Origin: JABDOU01 sp041609995
GTDB taxonomy: Bacteria; Actinomycetota; Acidimicrobiia; Spongiisociales; SHLN01
Length of the DNA stretch: 53,420 bases
Assembly (NCBI GenBank): GCA_041609995.1
Contig: JBFIPU010000008.1
Coordinates: 1-53,420 of the forward strand
Reading direction: 5' to 3'
Numbering within the stretch: the first letter of the stretch is position 1; each line of letters starts with the position of its first letter. The notes under the pieces were generated by a model. That model was not told where the DNA came from, did not search any database, and saw nothing but the letters and a program-made list of their open reading frames with translations. The position numbers were made by a program, and so were the translations under genes. Of the stretch, positions 1 to 7,341 are shown one piece after another.

Positions 1-105
1 GCGGGCGGGGCGGCGGTGGTCGTCAGCCACGAGCCGGGGCGGCTGGACGGAGTCGTGGGAGGATTGTTTCATCTGACCGGGGGCGTGTTGGAGCGGTTGG
101 CGTGA
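1..105 (+). CDS. ccmA: Heme exporter ATP-binding protein CcmA, C-terminal end (partial)
   Basis: Reading in from the window edge, 34 codons end at TGA 103-105. The fragment contains SHEPGRLDG, which matches the H-loop (switch histidine) of an ABC ATPase, and then a short C-terminal tail. The stop overlaps the GTG start of ccmB by four bases (GTGA), so the two are translationally coupled. CcmA is the ATPase of the CcmABCD complex that helps load heme onto CcmE. The identity rests on the H-loop plus the position directly before ccmB; the Walker motifs lie outside the window. Confidence 0.8.
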   Translation, partial: AGGAAVVVSHEPGRLDGVVGGLFHLTGGVLERLA

Positions 106-761
106 GCTTCTGGTCACAGGTCGGCCTGCTGGTGGCCAAGAGCCTCCGTCTCGAGCGCCGCACCCTCGAGGTGATCGGGGTCACGCTGCCCTTCGCCGTG
201 GCCGCCCTCATTGCGGTAGCGCTCGCCGTCGGGATCGACCAGCCACTGCTCCAACGGATCGGCCCGGCCTTGTTCTGGAGTCTCGTCCTGCTGTTCTCGG
301 TGCTGGTCGTTCTGCGGTCATCCGCCAATGAGACGCCCGGACAGCGAGACATGATGAAGCTCCTGGCCCGCGACCCGGCGGTGCTCACGGTGGCGGCCGG
401 GTTGTCGTCGGCGGCAGTGATGCTGGTATTCGAGGCGCTGCTCCTGCCGATCACGATGTTGCTGTTCAACTGGGTACCGGCGAGCTGGTGGTGGGTCGGC
501 GCCCTCCCACTGGTGGCCCTCGGTCTCGGCCTGCTCGGCTCGCTCGTCAACAACGTGACCAGAGGAGTAGCGGCCCGAACCTCCCTGGCAGCGATCCTCA
601 TCCTGCCCGGATCGGTCCCGTTGCTGATCGCGGCGTCGCGATCACTCGAGTCCTCCGCATCCCGGCAAGGTATCCTGCCCTGGCTATTACTACTGCTCGT
701 CATGGACCTAGGTTTGGGCATCGCGGTCGTCGCCCTGGCAGGGCCGATCGATGACCTGTGA
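102..761 (+). CDS. ccmB: Heme exporter membrane protein CcmB
   Basis: A 219-residue, six-helix membrane protein, the usual CcmB length. After the N-terminal segment with LVAKSLRLERRTLE it shows successive hydrophobic segments at roughly residues 25-45, 50-70, 95-115, 125-150, 155-175 and 190-215. CcmB is the membrane partner of the CcmA ATPase in the System I heme-handling ABC complex of the cytoplasmic membrane. The GTG start at 102 overlaps the ccmA stop by four bases. The next recognised gene is ccmC, 126 bases on, with a small ORF in between. Confidence 0.9.
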   Translation: MSFWSQVGLLVAKSLRLERRTLEVIGVTLPFAVAALIAVALAVGIDQPLLQRIGPALFWSLVLLFSVLVVLRSSANETPGQRDMMKLLARDPAVLTVAAGLSSAAVMLVFEALLLPITMLLFNWVPASWWWVGALPLVALGLGLLGSLVNNVTRGVAARTSLAAILILPGSVPLLIAASRSLESSASRQGILPWLLLLLVMDLGLGIAVVALAGPIDDL

Positions 762-786
762 GCCTGCGAGGACCCGGGAGGAACGG

Positions 787-891
787 GTGAGCACCAATCG
801 ATCGCGAGTCACGCGCCACGCCCGGCCAGCCACCGAGAGGCACGGACAGGCACATGGCGGACAACCGACCGCAGGGAAAACCATCTCATGA
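787..891 (+). CDS. Possible 34-residue basic peptide between ccmB and ccmC
   Basis: A GTG at 787 is preceded by a strong ribosome binding site (GGGAGGAAC at 777-785, GGAGG five bases before the start). The frame runs 35 codons to TGA 889-891 and overlaps the ccmC start as ATGA, the same coupling used between other genes of this operon. The peptide is Arg/His/Thr-rich with no membrane segment. I do not recognise it. It could be a real small gene, a coupling leader for ccmC, or chance; the good SD plus exact ATGA overlap is the reason to list it. Confidence 0.35.
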   Translation: MSTNRSRVTRHARPATERHGQAHGGQPTAGKTIS

Positions 892-1622
892 CCGTTGACA
901 CGAAAGAGGCCGGCACCACCCGCATCCGCAAGCTCGATGTGCTCGCCCTGGCCGGCATAGCCCTCGCCATCATCGTCGCCATGACCGTACCGGCCGACAA
1001 GCTGCAGGGGGATGTGCAACGCCTCATGTACGTGCACGTGCCGAGCGCGTGGGTGGCCTTCCTCGCCTTCGGGGTGACGGCCTACGCCAGCATCGCCTGG
1101 CTTCGCTCCAGCAAGTCCAGCTGGGATTCCATCGCAGCAGCCAGCGCCTTCGTGGGCGTGTTCTTCACGGGCACGGCGCTGGCCTCAGGCATGATCTGGG
1201 GCAAGCCGACCTGGGGCGTTTTCTGGACATGGGACGCCCGGCTTGTGAGCACCGCCCTCCTGTTCGTCATCTACCTCGGCTATCTGGCTTTGCGACGCGC
1301 CACACCCGACCCCATTGACCGTGCCCGTCGTTCGGCGATCATGGGAATCGTGGCCGCTCTGCAGGTCGCCGTCGTCTACAAGTCGGTCGATTGGTGGGTG
1401 ACCCTGCACCAGCAGTCGAGCCGGGACTCGATCGATCCAGCCCTGCGGCTGTCATTGTGGGTCAGCGTCTTTGCCTTCACGGTCGTCTACATCGGGTTGA
1501 CCGCACGGCGCCGGGCTCTGATCGAGGCCGAAGAGGAACTCCGCCGGCGCCGCACCGCCGCCACCACGGTCGCCGGCGACGCGATTGCGGCCCCCGACCT
1601 GGGAGAAGAGCTCCGTGCCTGA
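888..1622 (+). CDS. ccmC: Heme exporter protein CcmC
   Basis: A 244-residue multi-pass protein of the CcmC/CcsA heme-handling superfamily. The tryptophan-rich heme-binding motif is present in the form WGKPTWGVFWTWDARL at about residues 103-118. Conserved periplasmic histidines lie on either side: one in YVHVPSAW near residue 50 and one in the TLHQQSS segment near residue 172. CcmC loads heme onto CcmE at the outer face of the membrane. The C-terminal 30 residues are charged and cytoplasmic. The ATG at 888 overlaps a possible small upstream ORF, and the 3' end overlaps the ccmD-like gene by eight bases. Confidence 0.93.
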   Translation: MTVDTKEAGTTRIRKLDVLALAGIALAIIVAMTVPADKLQGDVQRLMYVHVPSAWVAFLAFGVTAYASIAWLRSSKSSWDSIAAASAFVGVFFTGTALASGMIWGKPTWGVFWTWDARLVSTALLFVIYLGYLALRRATPDPIDRARRSAIMGIVAALQVAVVYKSVDWWVTLHQQSSRDSIDPALRLSLWVSVFAFTVVYIGLTARRRALIEAEEELRRRRTAATTVAGDAIAAPDLGEELRA

Positions 1623-1779
1623 CGGCATCCTCGGCCTGGCGCAGGCGGCGACGATCGAGAACCCGTGGTCCTGGGTGATCGCCGGGTACACGATCGTGTA
1701 CGGATCGATGTTCGCCCTGACCGGGTGGTTGTGGGTCCGCCTCAACCGGGTGCGGCGCGAGCTCGACCAGGATTCCTGA
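1615..1779 (+). CDS. ccmD: Small single-span membrane protein, CcmD-like
   Basis: A 54-residue protein with one hydrophobic span (about residues 16-37, WSWVIAGYTIVYGSMFALTGWLW), followed by a basic-acidic tail ending RVRRELDQDS. That is the architecture of CcmD: one helix and a charged cytoplasmic end. CcmD is needed to release heme-loaded CcmE from CcmABC. The GTG at 1615 was chosen because it gives the short overlap with ccmC; a longer in-frame start at 1585 would sit deep inside ccmC. CcmD sequences are poorly conserved, so the name rests on size, topology and position between ccmC and ccmE. Confidence 0.75.
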   Translation: MPDGILGLAQAATIENPWSWVIAGYTIVYGSMFALTGWLWVRLNRVRRELDQDS

Positions 1780-1789
1780 CGGCCGCCCG

Positions 1790-2248
1790 ATGACCGAGGC
1801 AGCGACGCCCACCGGCCCCCACTCCCCTACTCCCCCGACCAACTACCGGGCGTTTCTCGTGCCGGCGGTGGGGCTGTTGATCGTCATCGGCGGCTTCCTG
1901 TTGTTCGGAAACCTCAATGACAACCTCGTCTATTACATGACGACCAGCGAGGCGGTCGACAACCGCTCCGAGTTCGGAAACGACCGCCGCTTTCGGTTGG
2001 CGGGTGAGGTCGTGGCCGGCACGATCGCGAGCCTCCCCTCCGGCACGACGTTCGTTGCCACCGACGGCACCACGATGGTCGACGTCCAGCACACCAATGA
2101 TCCGCCACAGCTGTTTCAGGAGGGCATCGAGGTTGTCGTCGAGGGGACCTGGAGGGGCGACGTGTTCGTCTCCGACGTGATGCTGGTCAAGCACGACGAG
2201 GAGTACCGGGTCCCGGACGAAGGCAACTACGAGGAAACCGTCCCATGA
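1790..2248 (+). CDS. ccmE: Cytochrome c maturation heme chaperone CcmE
   Basis: A 152-residue protein with an N-terminal signal-anchor (about residues 23-40), then an OB-fold periplasmic domain containing the RLAGEVVAGTI and VDVQHTNDPPQLFQEG segments typical of CcmE. The covalent heme-binding motif HxxxY is visible as H135 and Y139 in LVKHDEEYRVPDE, the His type rather than the Cys type (CxxxY) seen in some archaea and other lineages. CcmE receives heme from CcmC and passes it to CcmF/CcmH. It starts ten bases after the ccmD-like gene and overlaps ccmF by four bases. Confidence 0.95.
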   Translation: MTEAATPTGPHSPTPPTNYRAFLVPAVGLLIVIGGFLLFGNLNDNLVYYMTTSEAVDNRSEFGNDRRFRLAGEVVAGTIASLPSGTTFVATDGTTMVDVQHTNDPPQLFQEGIEVVVEGTWRGDVFVSDVMLVKHDEEYRVPDEGNYEETVP

Positions 2249-4242
2249 CCGCCGGCGCCGGGTTCCTGGGCATCCTGGTGGCGCTGGCAGCATCTGTTCT
2301 CCTGGCGGTAAACGGGTTTCGGCTGGGTGGGGAACGATCGCTTCGGCGTCCCGCCATCGCGCTGCTGGCGGGATCGATCCTCGCCATGGTCGCTCTCGAG
2401 GTGGCATTGGTCGGCAATGATTTCTCGGTGTCCTATGTGGCCGACCACCACGCCCGCAGCACCCCGCTGATCTACACGATCGCGACCGCCTGGGCGGCCC
2501 TCGAGGGTTCAATCGTGCTCTGGGGACTGGTCCTGGGAGCGTTCACCTACGCGGTGTATCGCCTCGATCGAGAACGGGACGACGTCTGGCGATATGCGCT
2601 GGGCGTCATGGGGGTCGTCAGCGTGTTCTTCTTCGGCATGATGGCGACCATCGCCAACCCGTTCGAGATCTGCACCGCCTTGTTCGAGGGGAGATGCGTT
2701 GACACATCGGCCAACGTGTTCGCCTCCGCCGCGGTGCCGGCCGACGGTCCGGGACCGAATCCTCTCCTGCAGAACCACATTCTGATGGCCGTCCATCCGC
2801 CGGTGTTGTACCTGGGTTACGTCGGTTTCGCCGTGCCGTTTGCTTATGCGATCGGGACGCTGCTGACCGGTACCGCAGGTGCCGCCTGGCTCGAACGCAC
2901 CCGCCGCTGGACGCTCGCCGCCTGGACCTTCCTCACGCTCGGCATCATCCTCGGCGCCGTCTGGTCGTACGCGGTCCTCAACTGGGGTGGTTACTGGGCC
3001 TGGGATCCGGTCGAAAACGCCTCGTTCTTGCCGTGGCTGGCCGGCACGGCGTTCTTGCATTCGTCGGTGGTCGAGCGGCGACGCGGGATGTTGCGGACAT
3101 GGAATGTGGCGCTGGTCATCGCCACCTTTGAGCTCACCATCCTCGGGACCTTTCTCACCCGATCGGGTGTGGTCGCCTCGGTTCACAGCTTCACGCAATC
3201 GGCGGTGGGGCCGGCCATCCTGATGTTCCTCATCGGGTCTTCCCTCGCCGCTTTTGCGGTGTTTGCCGCCCGGGCTCACCTCATCACCCAGTCCCCCCGC
3301 ATCGAGTCGCTGGCCAGCCGGGAAGGCGTCTTCCTCCTCAACAACCTCCTGCTCACCGTGTTTGCATTCGCCGTGCTGGCAGGAACGGTGTACCCCTTGG
3401 TTCTCGAGGCGTTCACCGGCGACCAGGTGTCGGTCGGACGGCCGTTCTTCGATACCGTCGCCAGCCCCATCTCCTATGCCCTGCTGCTCGCCGTCGGGAT
3501 CGGACCGGTCACGCCGTACCGGTTGGCGTCCCGAGAGGTGATGCGGGACCGGCTGCTGCTCCCCACCCAGCTGGCGCTGGGCGTCGGGGCGGTTTCGGTG
3601 TTGCTCGGCAGGCGCGAGTTTTCGGTGGTGATGGTCTTGATGCTCGCGACCTTCGTCGTCGCCTCGATCGGCAAGCGTTTCGTGGACCTGGCCCGGGCGC
3701 GGCCGGAACGGAGCCGGGAAGCAGCGGCCCGGGTGCTCGGAGGCGATCCCGGGTTCTGGGGTGGCCAAATCAGCCACGTCGGCGTAGCGGTCCTGGCGGT
3801 CGGCCTGACGGTGTCCTCCGCCCTCGCATCACAGGCAACGGCCGTGCTCGAAGTCGGAGAAAGCGTGGCGATCGAAGATTTCACCCTCACCAACGTGGGC
3901 GTCTTCGAACGCTCTTCCCCCGCCAAGGCCTCGCAGGGAGTCACGCTGGAGCTCCGTCGCAACGGGGCCGCCGTCGATTTGCTCGAGCCCCACCTGAGCC
4001 GCTTCAACGGGCAGGGATCGGTCGTGGGAACCCCCGGCATCCACGTGGACCTGTCGGGCGATGTCTACACCAGCATCAATGCGCTCGATCCCATCGACGG
4101 CTCGGTCGGGCTGGATGTCTGGCGGTACCCCTATTTGTTCGTGATGTGGGTGGGCGGGTTCGTGATCGTGTTCGGCGGTGGGTTCTCCATGCTGGCCCGG
4201 AGCCGGACGCTGCGCCCGGATCCCGCTGTCCCCGTCGCCTGA
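2245..4242 (+). CDS. ccmF: Cytochrome c heme lyase subunit CcmF
   Basis: A 665-residue polytopic membrane protein, near the normal CcmF length. The WWD heme-binding domain is clear as WGGYWAWDPVENASFLPW (about residues 247-264). Histidine-bearing loops flank it (DHHARSTPLIYT near 70, MAVHPPVLYLGYVG near 182, VASVHSFTQS near 312), and a large periplasmic loop lies near the C-terminus before the last span. CcmF with CcmH attaches heme to CXXCH of apocytochromes. The start ATG overlaps the ccmE stop (ATGA), and ccmH begins three bases after its stop. Confidence 0.95.
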   Translation: MTAGAGFLGILVALAASVLLAVNGFRLGGERSLRRPAIALLAGSILAMVALEVALVGNDFSVSYVADHHARSTPLIYTIATAWAALEGSIVLWGLVLGAFTYAVYRLDRERDDVWRYALGVMGVVSVFFFGMMATIANPFEICTALFEGRCVDTSANVFASAAVPADGPGPNPLLQNHILMAVHPPVLYLGYVGFAVPFAYAIGTLLTGTAGAAWLERTRRWTLAAWTFLTLGIILGAVWSYAVLNWGGYWAWDPVENASFLPWLAGTAFLHSSVVERRRGMLRTWNVALVIATFELTILGTFLTRSGVVASVHSFTQSAVGPAILMFLIGSSLAAFAVFAARAHLITQSPRIESLASREGVFLLNNLLLTVFAFAVLAGTVYPLVLEAFTGDQVSVGRPFFDTVASPISYALLLAVGIGPVTPYRLASREVMRDRLLLPTQLALGVGAVSVLLGRREFSVVMVLMLATFVVASIGKRFVDLARARPERSREAAARVLGGDPGFWGGQISHVGVAVLAVGLTVSSALASQATAVLEVGESVAIEDFTLTNVGVFERSSPAKASQGVTLELRRNGAAVDLLEPHLSRFNGQGSVVGTPGIHVDLSGDVYTSINALDPIDGSVGLDVWRYPYLFVMWVGGFVIVFGGGFSMLARSRTLRPDPAVPVA

Positions 4243-4245
4243 GCC

Positions 4246-4629
4246 ATGAAGCGACACCTGTCGGCGGGCGTCACTCTGGCATTGGCGGCCATCGTGGTCG
4301 TGGGGCTGGTGCAGGGCCCCCCTCCCTCGGATGGGGAGCGCAGCCTGAACCTCGCCCGGCAGCTCCGCTGCCCCCAGTGCCAGGTGTCGGTGGCGGACAG
4401 CAACGCCGTGGTGGCGCAAACGATGCGCACGATCATCGACGAGCAACTGGCGGCCGGGCGCAGCGATGAGGAGATCCTGCAGTACTTCGTCGACCGGTAC
4501 GGCGAGTGGGTACTCACGCGACCCCGATGGGGCGGTTCAACCCTGCTGCTGTGGCTGTTGCCCGTCCTCGCCGGGGGCGCCGGGGCGTGGGCCATCGCCC
4601 GCCTGCGGAGCCGGAGGGAAGGACCGTGA
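4246..4629 (+). CDS. ccmH: Cytochrome c maturation protein CcmH (CycL/NrfF type)
   Basis: A 127-residue protein with an N-terminal signal-anchor, the conserved LRCPQCQ thiol motif (C42, C45), a three-helix domain with DSNAVVAQTMRTII and GEWVLTRP, and a C-terminal membrane span (about residues 102-120). This is the short CcmH/CcmL domain that reduces apocytochrome cysteines before heme ligation, working with CcmG. It overlaps the downstream TPR gene by GTGA. The TPR domain that is fused to CcmH in E. coli is a separate gene here. Confidence 0.93.
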   Translation: MKRHLSAGVTLALAAIVVVGLVQGPPPSDGERSLNLARQLRCPQCQVSVADSNAVVAQTMRTIIDEQLAAGRSDEEILQYFVDRYGEWVLTRPRWGGSTLLLWLLPVLAGGAGAWAIARLRSRREGP

Positions 4630-5405
4630 GCATCCGCCAGCAGCTCGAAGAGGAGCTCGAACAGGCCGCCCGGGACCTCGCCGATGTGGTGCGTCAACGC
4701 GAGGCCGGCGAGCTGTCGGAGGCCGATGCCGTCCGGCTTTCGGAGCAGTATCGCTCTGAGCACGAGCGCGTTTCCGGCGAACTGGCCGGCCTCGCCGATG
4801 AACCCCCTCCGGCGAAGATCGGGACACGCACTTGGTGGCTGGCAGGCCTCACGGTCCTGGCACTGGCCGTGGTCGGATTCTTCGTGACCCAGTCGATCGA
4901 CGACCGGCCGGCAGGTGGGTTCGTGTCCGGCAATCTGGAGACAGGCCGCGATCTCGATTCGGTCTCGAACGAGGAGATGGAGGCCACGATCGAGCAGTTC
5001 CCGGACATCATCGGCATGCGAGCGGCCTTGGCCCGGAGGTATTTCGAAGCCGGCGATTTCTCCTCCGCCACCCGCCACTACCTGGAGATTCTCGACCGGG
5101 ATCCGAATCACCCGGAGGCACTCGCCAATCTGGGGTGGATGACCTTCACGTCCGATGGTGGGCCCGAGGCCGACGCGGCGGCCGTCAACCTGCTGGAACG
5201 CTCCCTGCAGGCGCTGCCGGGCAACCCGGATGCACTCTTCTTCCTCGCCAACATTCGCTTGACGGAGGGAGATGGTGAGGCGGCGGCGGCGCTGTTGAAC
5301 GACCTCCTGCAGACGGGCGTCGTAGGCGAAGACGACCGACCGCTGATCGACGAGCTCCTTTCCGAGGCCGATCGCATGGCAACCCAGAACTCCTCCGACC
5401 AATGA
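4626..5405 (+). CDS. ccmI: CcmI/CycH-like TPR protein
   Basis: A 259-residue protein. A charged N-terminal helical region (residues 1-58, LEEELEQAARDLADVV and similar) is likely coiled coil; a membrane span lies at about 69-89; the periplasmic part carries tetratricopeptide-like helices (ARRYFEAGDFSSATRHYLEIL, HPEALANLGWM, NPDALFFLANIRL) over roughly residues 120-235. CcmI proteins bind apocytochrome c and hand it to the heme lyase. The GTG at 4626 gives the GTGA coupling with ccmH; a longer in-frame start at 4506 lies inside ccmH and is not needed. The 3' end overlaps ccmG by four bases. Confidence 0.8.
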   Translation: MSIRQQLEEELEQAARDLADVVRQREAGELSEADAVRLSEQYRSEHERVSGELAGLADEPPPAKIGTRTWWLAGLTVLALAVVGFFVTQSIDDRPAGGFVSGNLETGRDLDSVSNEEMEATIEQFPDIIGMRAALARRYFEAGDFSSATRHYLEILDRDPNHPEALANLGWMTFTSDGGPEADAAAVNLLERSLQALPGNPDALFFLANIRLTEGDGEAAAALLNDLLQTGVVGEDDRPLIDELLSEADRMATQNSSDQ

Positions 5406-5968
5406 AGAAGCTCCAGGTCGGCGCCGGTGCTTTGATCATCAGTCTCATCGTGCTGGGGGTGGTGCTGGGCGGCCGCTTTGGCTCCGACCCCCGCATCGTG
5501 GAGTCACCGCTGATCGGACGGCCGCTACCCGACCTCACACTCACGACTGTGGAGGGGGAACCGTTCCGGTTCGCCGACCTGGTCGGATCCCCCACCGTCG
5601 TGAACGTGTGGGCCTCATGGTGCCTGCCGTGCCGGGCAGAGCATCAGGTGCTGCTGGCAGGCGCGGACGCCTACCCGGGTGTTGACTTCGTCGGGGTTGT
5701 CTACCAGGACCGCCTCGCCAATGTGCAGGACTTCCTCTCCGAATATGGCACCGGGTATCCCAACGTGATGGATGACGATGCCCGGGCCGCCATCGAGCTC
5801 GGCGTCTTCGGTGTTCCGGAGACCTTCTTCGTCGACGCCGCGGGGACCATCGTGGCCAAGGTGCAGGGTCCCATCACGGGCCCTGTCCTCGAGTCGACCC
5901 TGAATGCGGTGCTCCTCGGCGAGCGCCCCGGCACCAGGACCGTTGGGACAGTCCAGATCTCCGAGTGA
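5402..5968 (+). CDS. ccmG: Periplasmic thiol-disulfide oxidoreductase CcmG/TlpA family
   Basis: A 188-residue thioredoxin-fold protein. An N-terminal signal-anchor (residues 8-24) is followed by the active-site motif WASWCLPCRAE (C74, C77) and the cis-proline loop GVPETFFVD near residue 140. Its position at the end of the ccm operon, with ATGA overlap, makes it the probable CcmG that keeps CcmH and the apocytochrome thiols reduced. It may take electrons from one of the CcdA-like proteins encoded at 12993-13838 or 26292-26882. The stop is immediately adjacent to the convergent trpD stop, with no intergenic base. Confidence 0.9.
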   Translation: MKKLQVGAGALIISLIVLGVVLGGRFGSDPRIVESPLIGRPLPDLTLTTVEGEPFRFADLVGSPTVVNVWASWCLPCRAEHQVLLAGADAYPGVDFVGVVYQDRLANVQDFLSEYGTGYPNVMDDDARAAIELGVFGVPETFFVDAAGTIVAKVQGPITGPVLESTLNAVLLGERPGTRTVGTVQISE

Positions 5969-6991
5969 TCAGCTGTGGGAGATCTCGACGGCGTGGGCCA
6001 GTACCTCGGAAGCCCGCCGACTGTCGATGGCCTCCTGGGCGGCTTCGACGCCGGCGGTCAGATCGGATACAACTCCCGCCACCCACAGGGCTGCTGCGGC
6101 GTTCAGCACCGCGATGTCACGGGTCGGCCCCGGTTTGCCGGCCAGCACCTCGGTGAGGATCCCTTTGTTTTGTTCGGGCGCTCCGCCCACCACCGCTTCG
6201 ACCGGAGCCGGCTGCAGACCGACGTCCTCGGCCGCCACTTCGTAGAACGTGATCTCGCCTGCCTCCAGTTGCCAGACCCGGGAGGGTCCGGAGATGGTCA
6301 ACTCATCCATGCCGCCCTCCCCCACAAACACCAGGGCGCGTTCACTCTCCAAGAGGTCGAGGACCTTGACCATCTTCTCCGCCATGGCGGGCACGCCGAC
6401 GCCGGTGGCCTGGCGACGAGCATTGGCCGGATTGGCGAGCGGGCCGAGAAAGTTGAAGACCGTCGGAATCCCGAGTTCGCGACGTACCGGGCCGGCGTGG
6501 CGCATGGAGGGGTGGTAGCGGGGGGCGAAGAAGAACCCGAAGCCGGCATCGACCACCATCCGGCCCACCGTCTCGGGCTCGGCCTCCAGATTCATACCGA
6601 GCGCCTCGAGCACATCGGCGGCGCCGCATTTCGACGACGCGGCACGGTTGCCGTGCTTGGCGAGCCTGGCACCGGCCCCAGCTGCAATGAGAGCTCCCGT
6701 CGTCGAAATGTTGAAGGTGGCCAACCCGTCGCCGCCGGTCCCCACGAGATCGACTACGTCTTCCCCGGCGTCTACCGTTACCGCCGCTCGGCGCATCGCC
6801 GAGACAAGGCCGGCCATTTCTTCGACGCTTTCGCCCTTCGAGCGCAGCGAAACGAGAAACGCCGAAATCTGGGCGGGGGTGGCCGACCCGCTCATGATCT
6901 CGGTCATGGCGGCGTCGGCCTCGGCCAGCGTCATGTCTTCGCCTGCCACGAGCCGCTTCAGGGTCGCGGCCCAGTCAAAGTCCATGGTCAT
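5969..6991 (-). CDS. trpD: Anthranilate phosphoribosyltransferase
   Basis: A 340-residue protein, the standard TrpD length. Family motifs are all present: VGTGGDGLATFNIST (PRPP/glycine loop), AKHGNRAASSKCGAADVLEALG, and FFAPRYHPSMRHAGPVRRELGIPTVFNFLGPLANP. TrpD transfers the phosphoribosyl group from PRPP to anthranilate in tryptophan synthesis. The start chosen is ATG 6991 (MTMDFDWAATLKRL); ATG 6985 would also serve. It is an isolated trp gene here, divergent from the whiB-like gene and tail-to-tail with ccmG. Confidence 0.95.
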   Translation of the reverse strand: MTMDFDWAATLKRLVAGEDMTLAEADAAMTEIMSGSATPAQISAFLVSLRSKGESVEEMAGLVSAMRRAAVTVDAGEDVVDLVGTGGDGLATFNISTTGALIAAGAGARLAKHGNRAASSKCGAADVLEALGMNLEAEPETVGRMVVDAGFGFFFAPRYHPSMRHAGPVRRELGIPTVFNFLGPLANPANARRQATGVGVPAMAEKMVKVLDLLESERALVFVGEGGMDELTISGPSRVWQLEAGEITFYEVAAEDVGLQPAPVEAVVGGAPEQNKGILTEVLAGKPGPTRDIAVLNAAAALWVAGVVSDLTAGVEAAQEAIDSRRASEVLAHAVEISHS

Positions 6992-7025
6992 GGAGAGCGA
7001 TCCTAGAGGGTCAAGGTATCTGCCC

Positions 7026-7045
7026 CATGGCCGATAAGGCCCATG
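7026..7045. promoter_or_regulatory. Imperfect palindrome between trpD and whiB-like gene
   Basis: CATGGCC and GGCCCATG flank GATAA in the 73-base divergent intergenic region, forming an inverted repeat with one bulged base. It sits 19 bases before the whiB-like start and 34 bases upstream of trpD, where an operator controlling either gene could lie. No bound regulator is known; listed only as a visible symmetric site. Confidence 0.3.
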
Positions 7046-7064
7046 ACAATCGGAGTAAGGACAC

Positions 7065-7307
7065 ATGGGCGATCCCCTGTTGAACGACGAAGGCGCGTGG
7101 ACCGTCAAGGCCAACTGCATCGGAGAAGACACCTCGGTGTTTTTCCCCGGCCCCGAGGACGACCCCAAGGTCGCCATCAAGATCTGTAACCGCTGCGTCG
7201 TGCGCGACGACTGCCTCGATTGGGCGGTGGCCGCCAAAGAACGTTTCGGTATCTGGGGCGCCACGACCGAGCGCCAGCGCCGCCGCATCATCCGCCGGAG
7301 CGCCTAG
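7065..7307 (+). CDS. WhiB-family iron-sulfur transcriptional regulator
   Basis: An 80-residue WhiB-like protein. The four cluster cysteines are C18, C41, C44 and C50 in the arrangement C...CxxC...C, followed by the GIWGATTERQRR turn and basic C-terminal helix (residues 62-79) that contact sigma factor and DNA. WhiB proteins are restricted to Actinomycetota and their phages, so this gene is a good taxonomic marker. A ribosome binding site (GGAGTAAGGA) precedes the ATG. The canonical GVWGG turn is GIWGA here. Which Wbl subclass it belongs to cannot be told from this sequence alone. Confidence 0.93.
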   Translation: MGDPLLNDEGAWTVKANCIGEDTSVFFPGPEDDPKVAIKICNRCVVRDDCLDWAVAAKERFGIWGATTERQRRRIIRRSA

Positions 7308-7341
7308 AGCCGGGACGCGACGACGTCGCCGGACCGGGACG

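Noticed and set aside
2509..3777. Long minus-strand open frame opposite ccmF
   Set aside because: Composition is His/Arg/Gly/Asp-rich without motifs, and ccmF on the plus strand is unambiguous; it is a third-position GC artefact.
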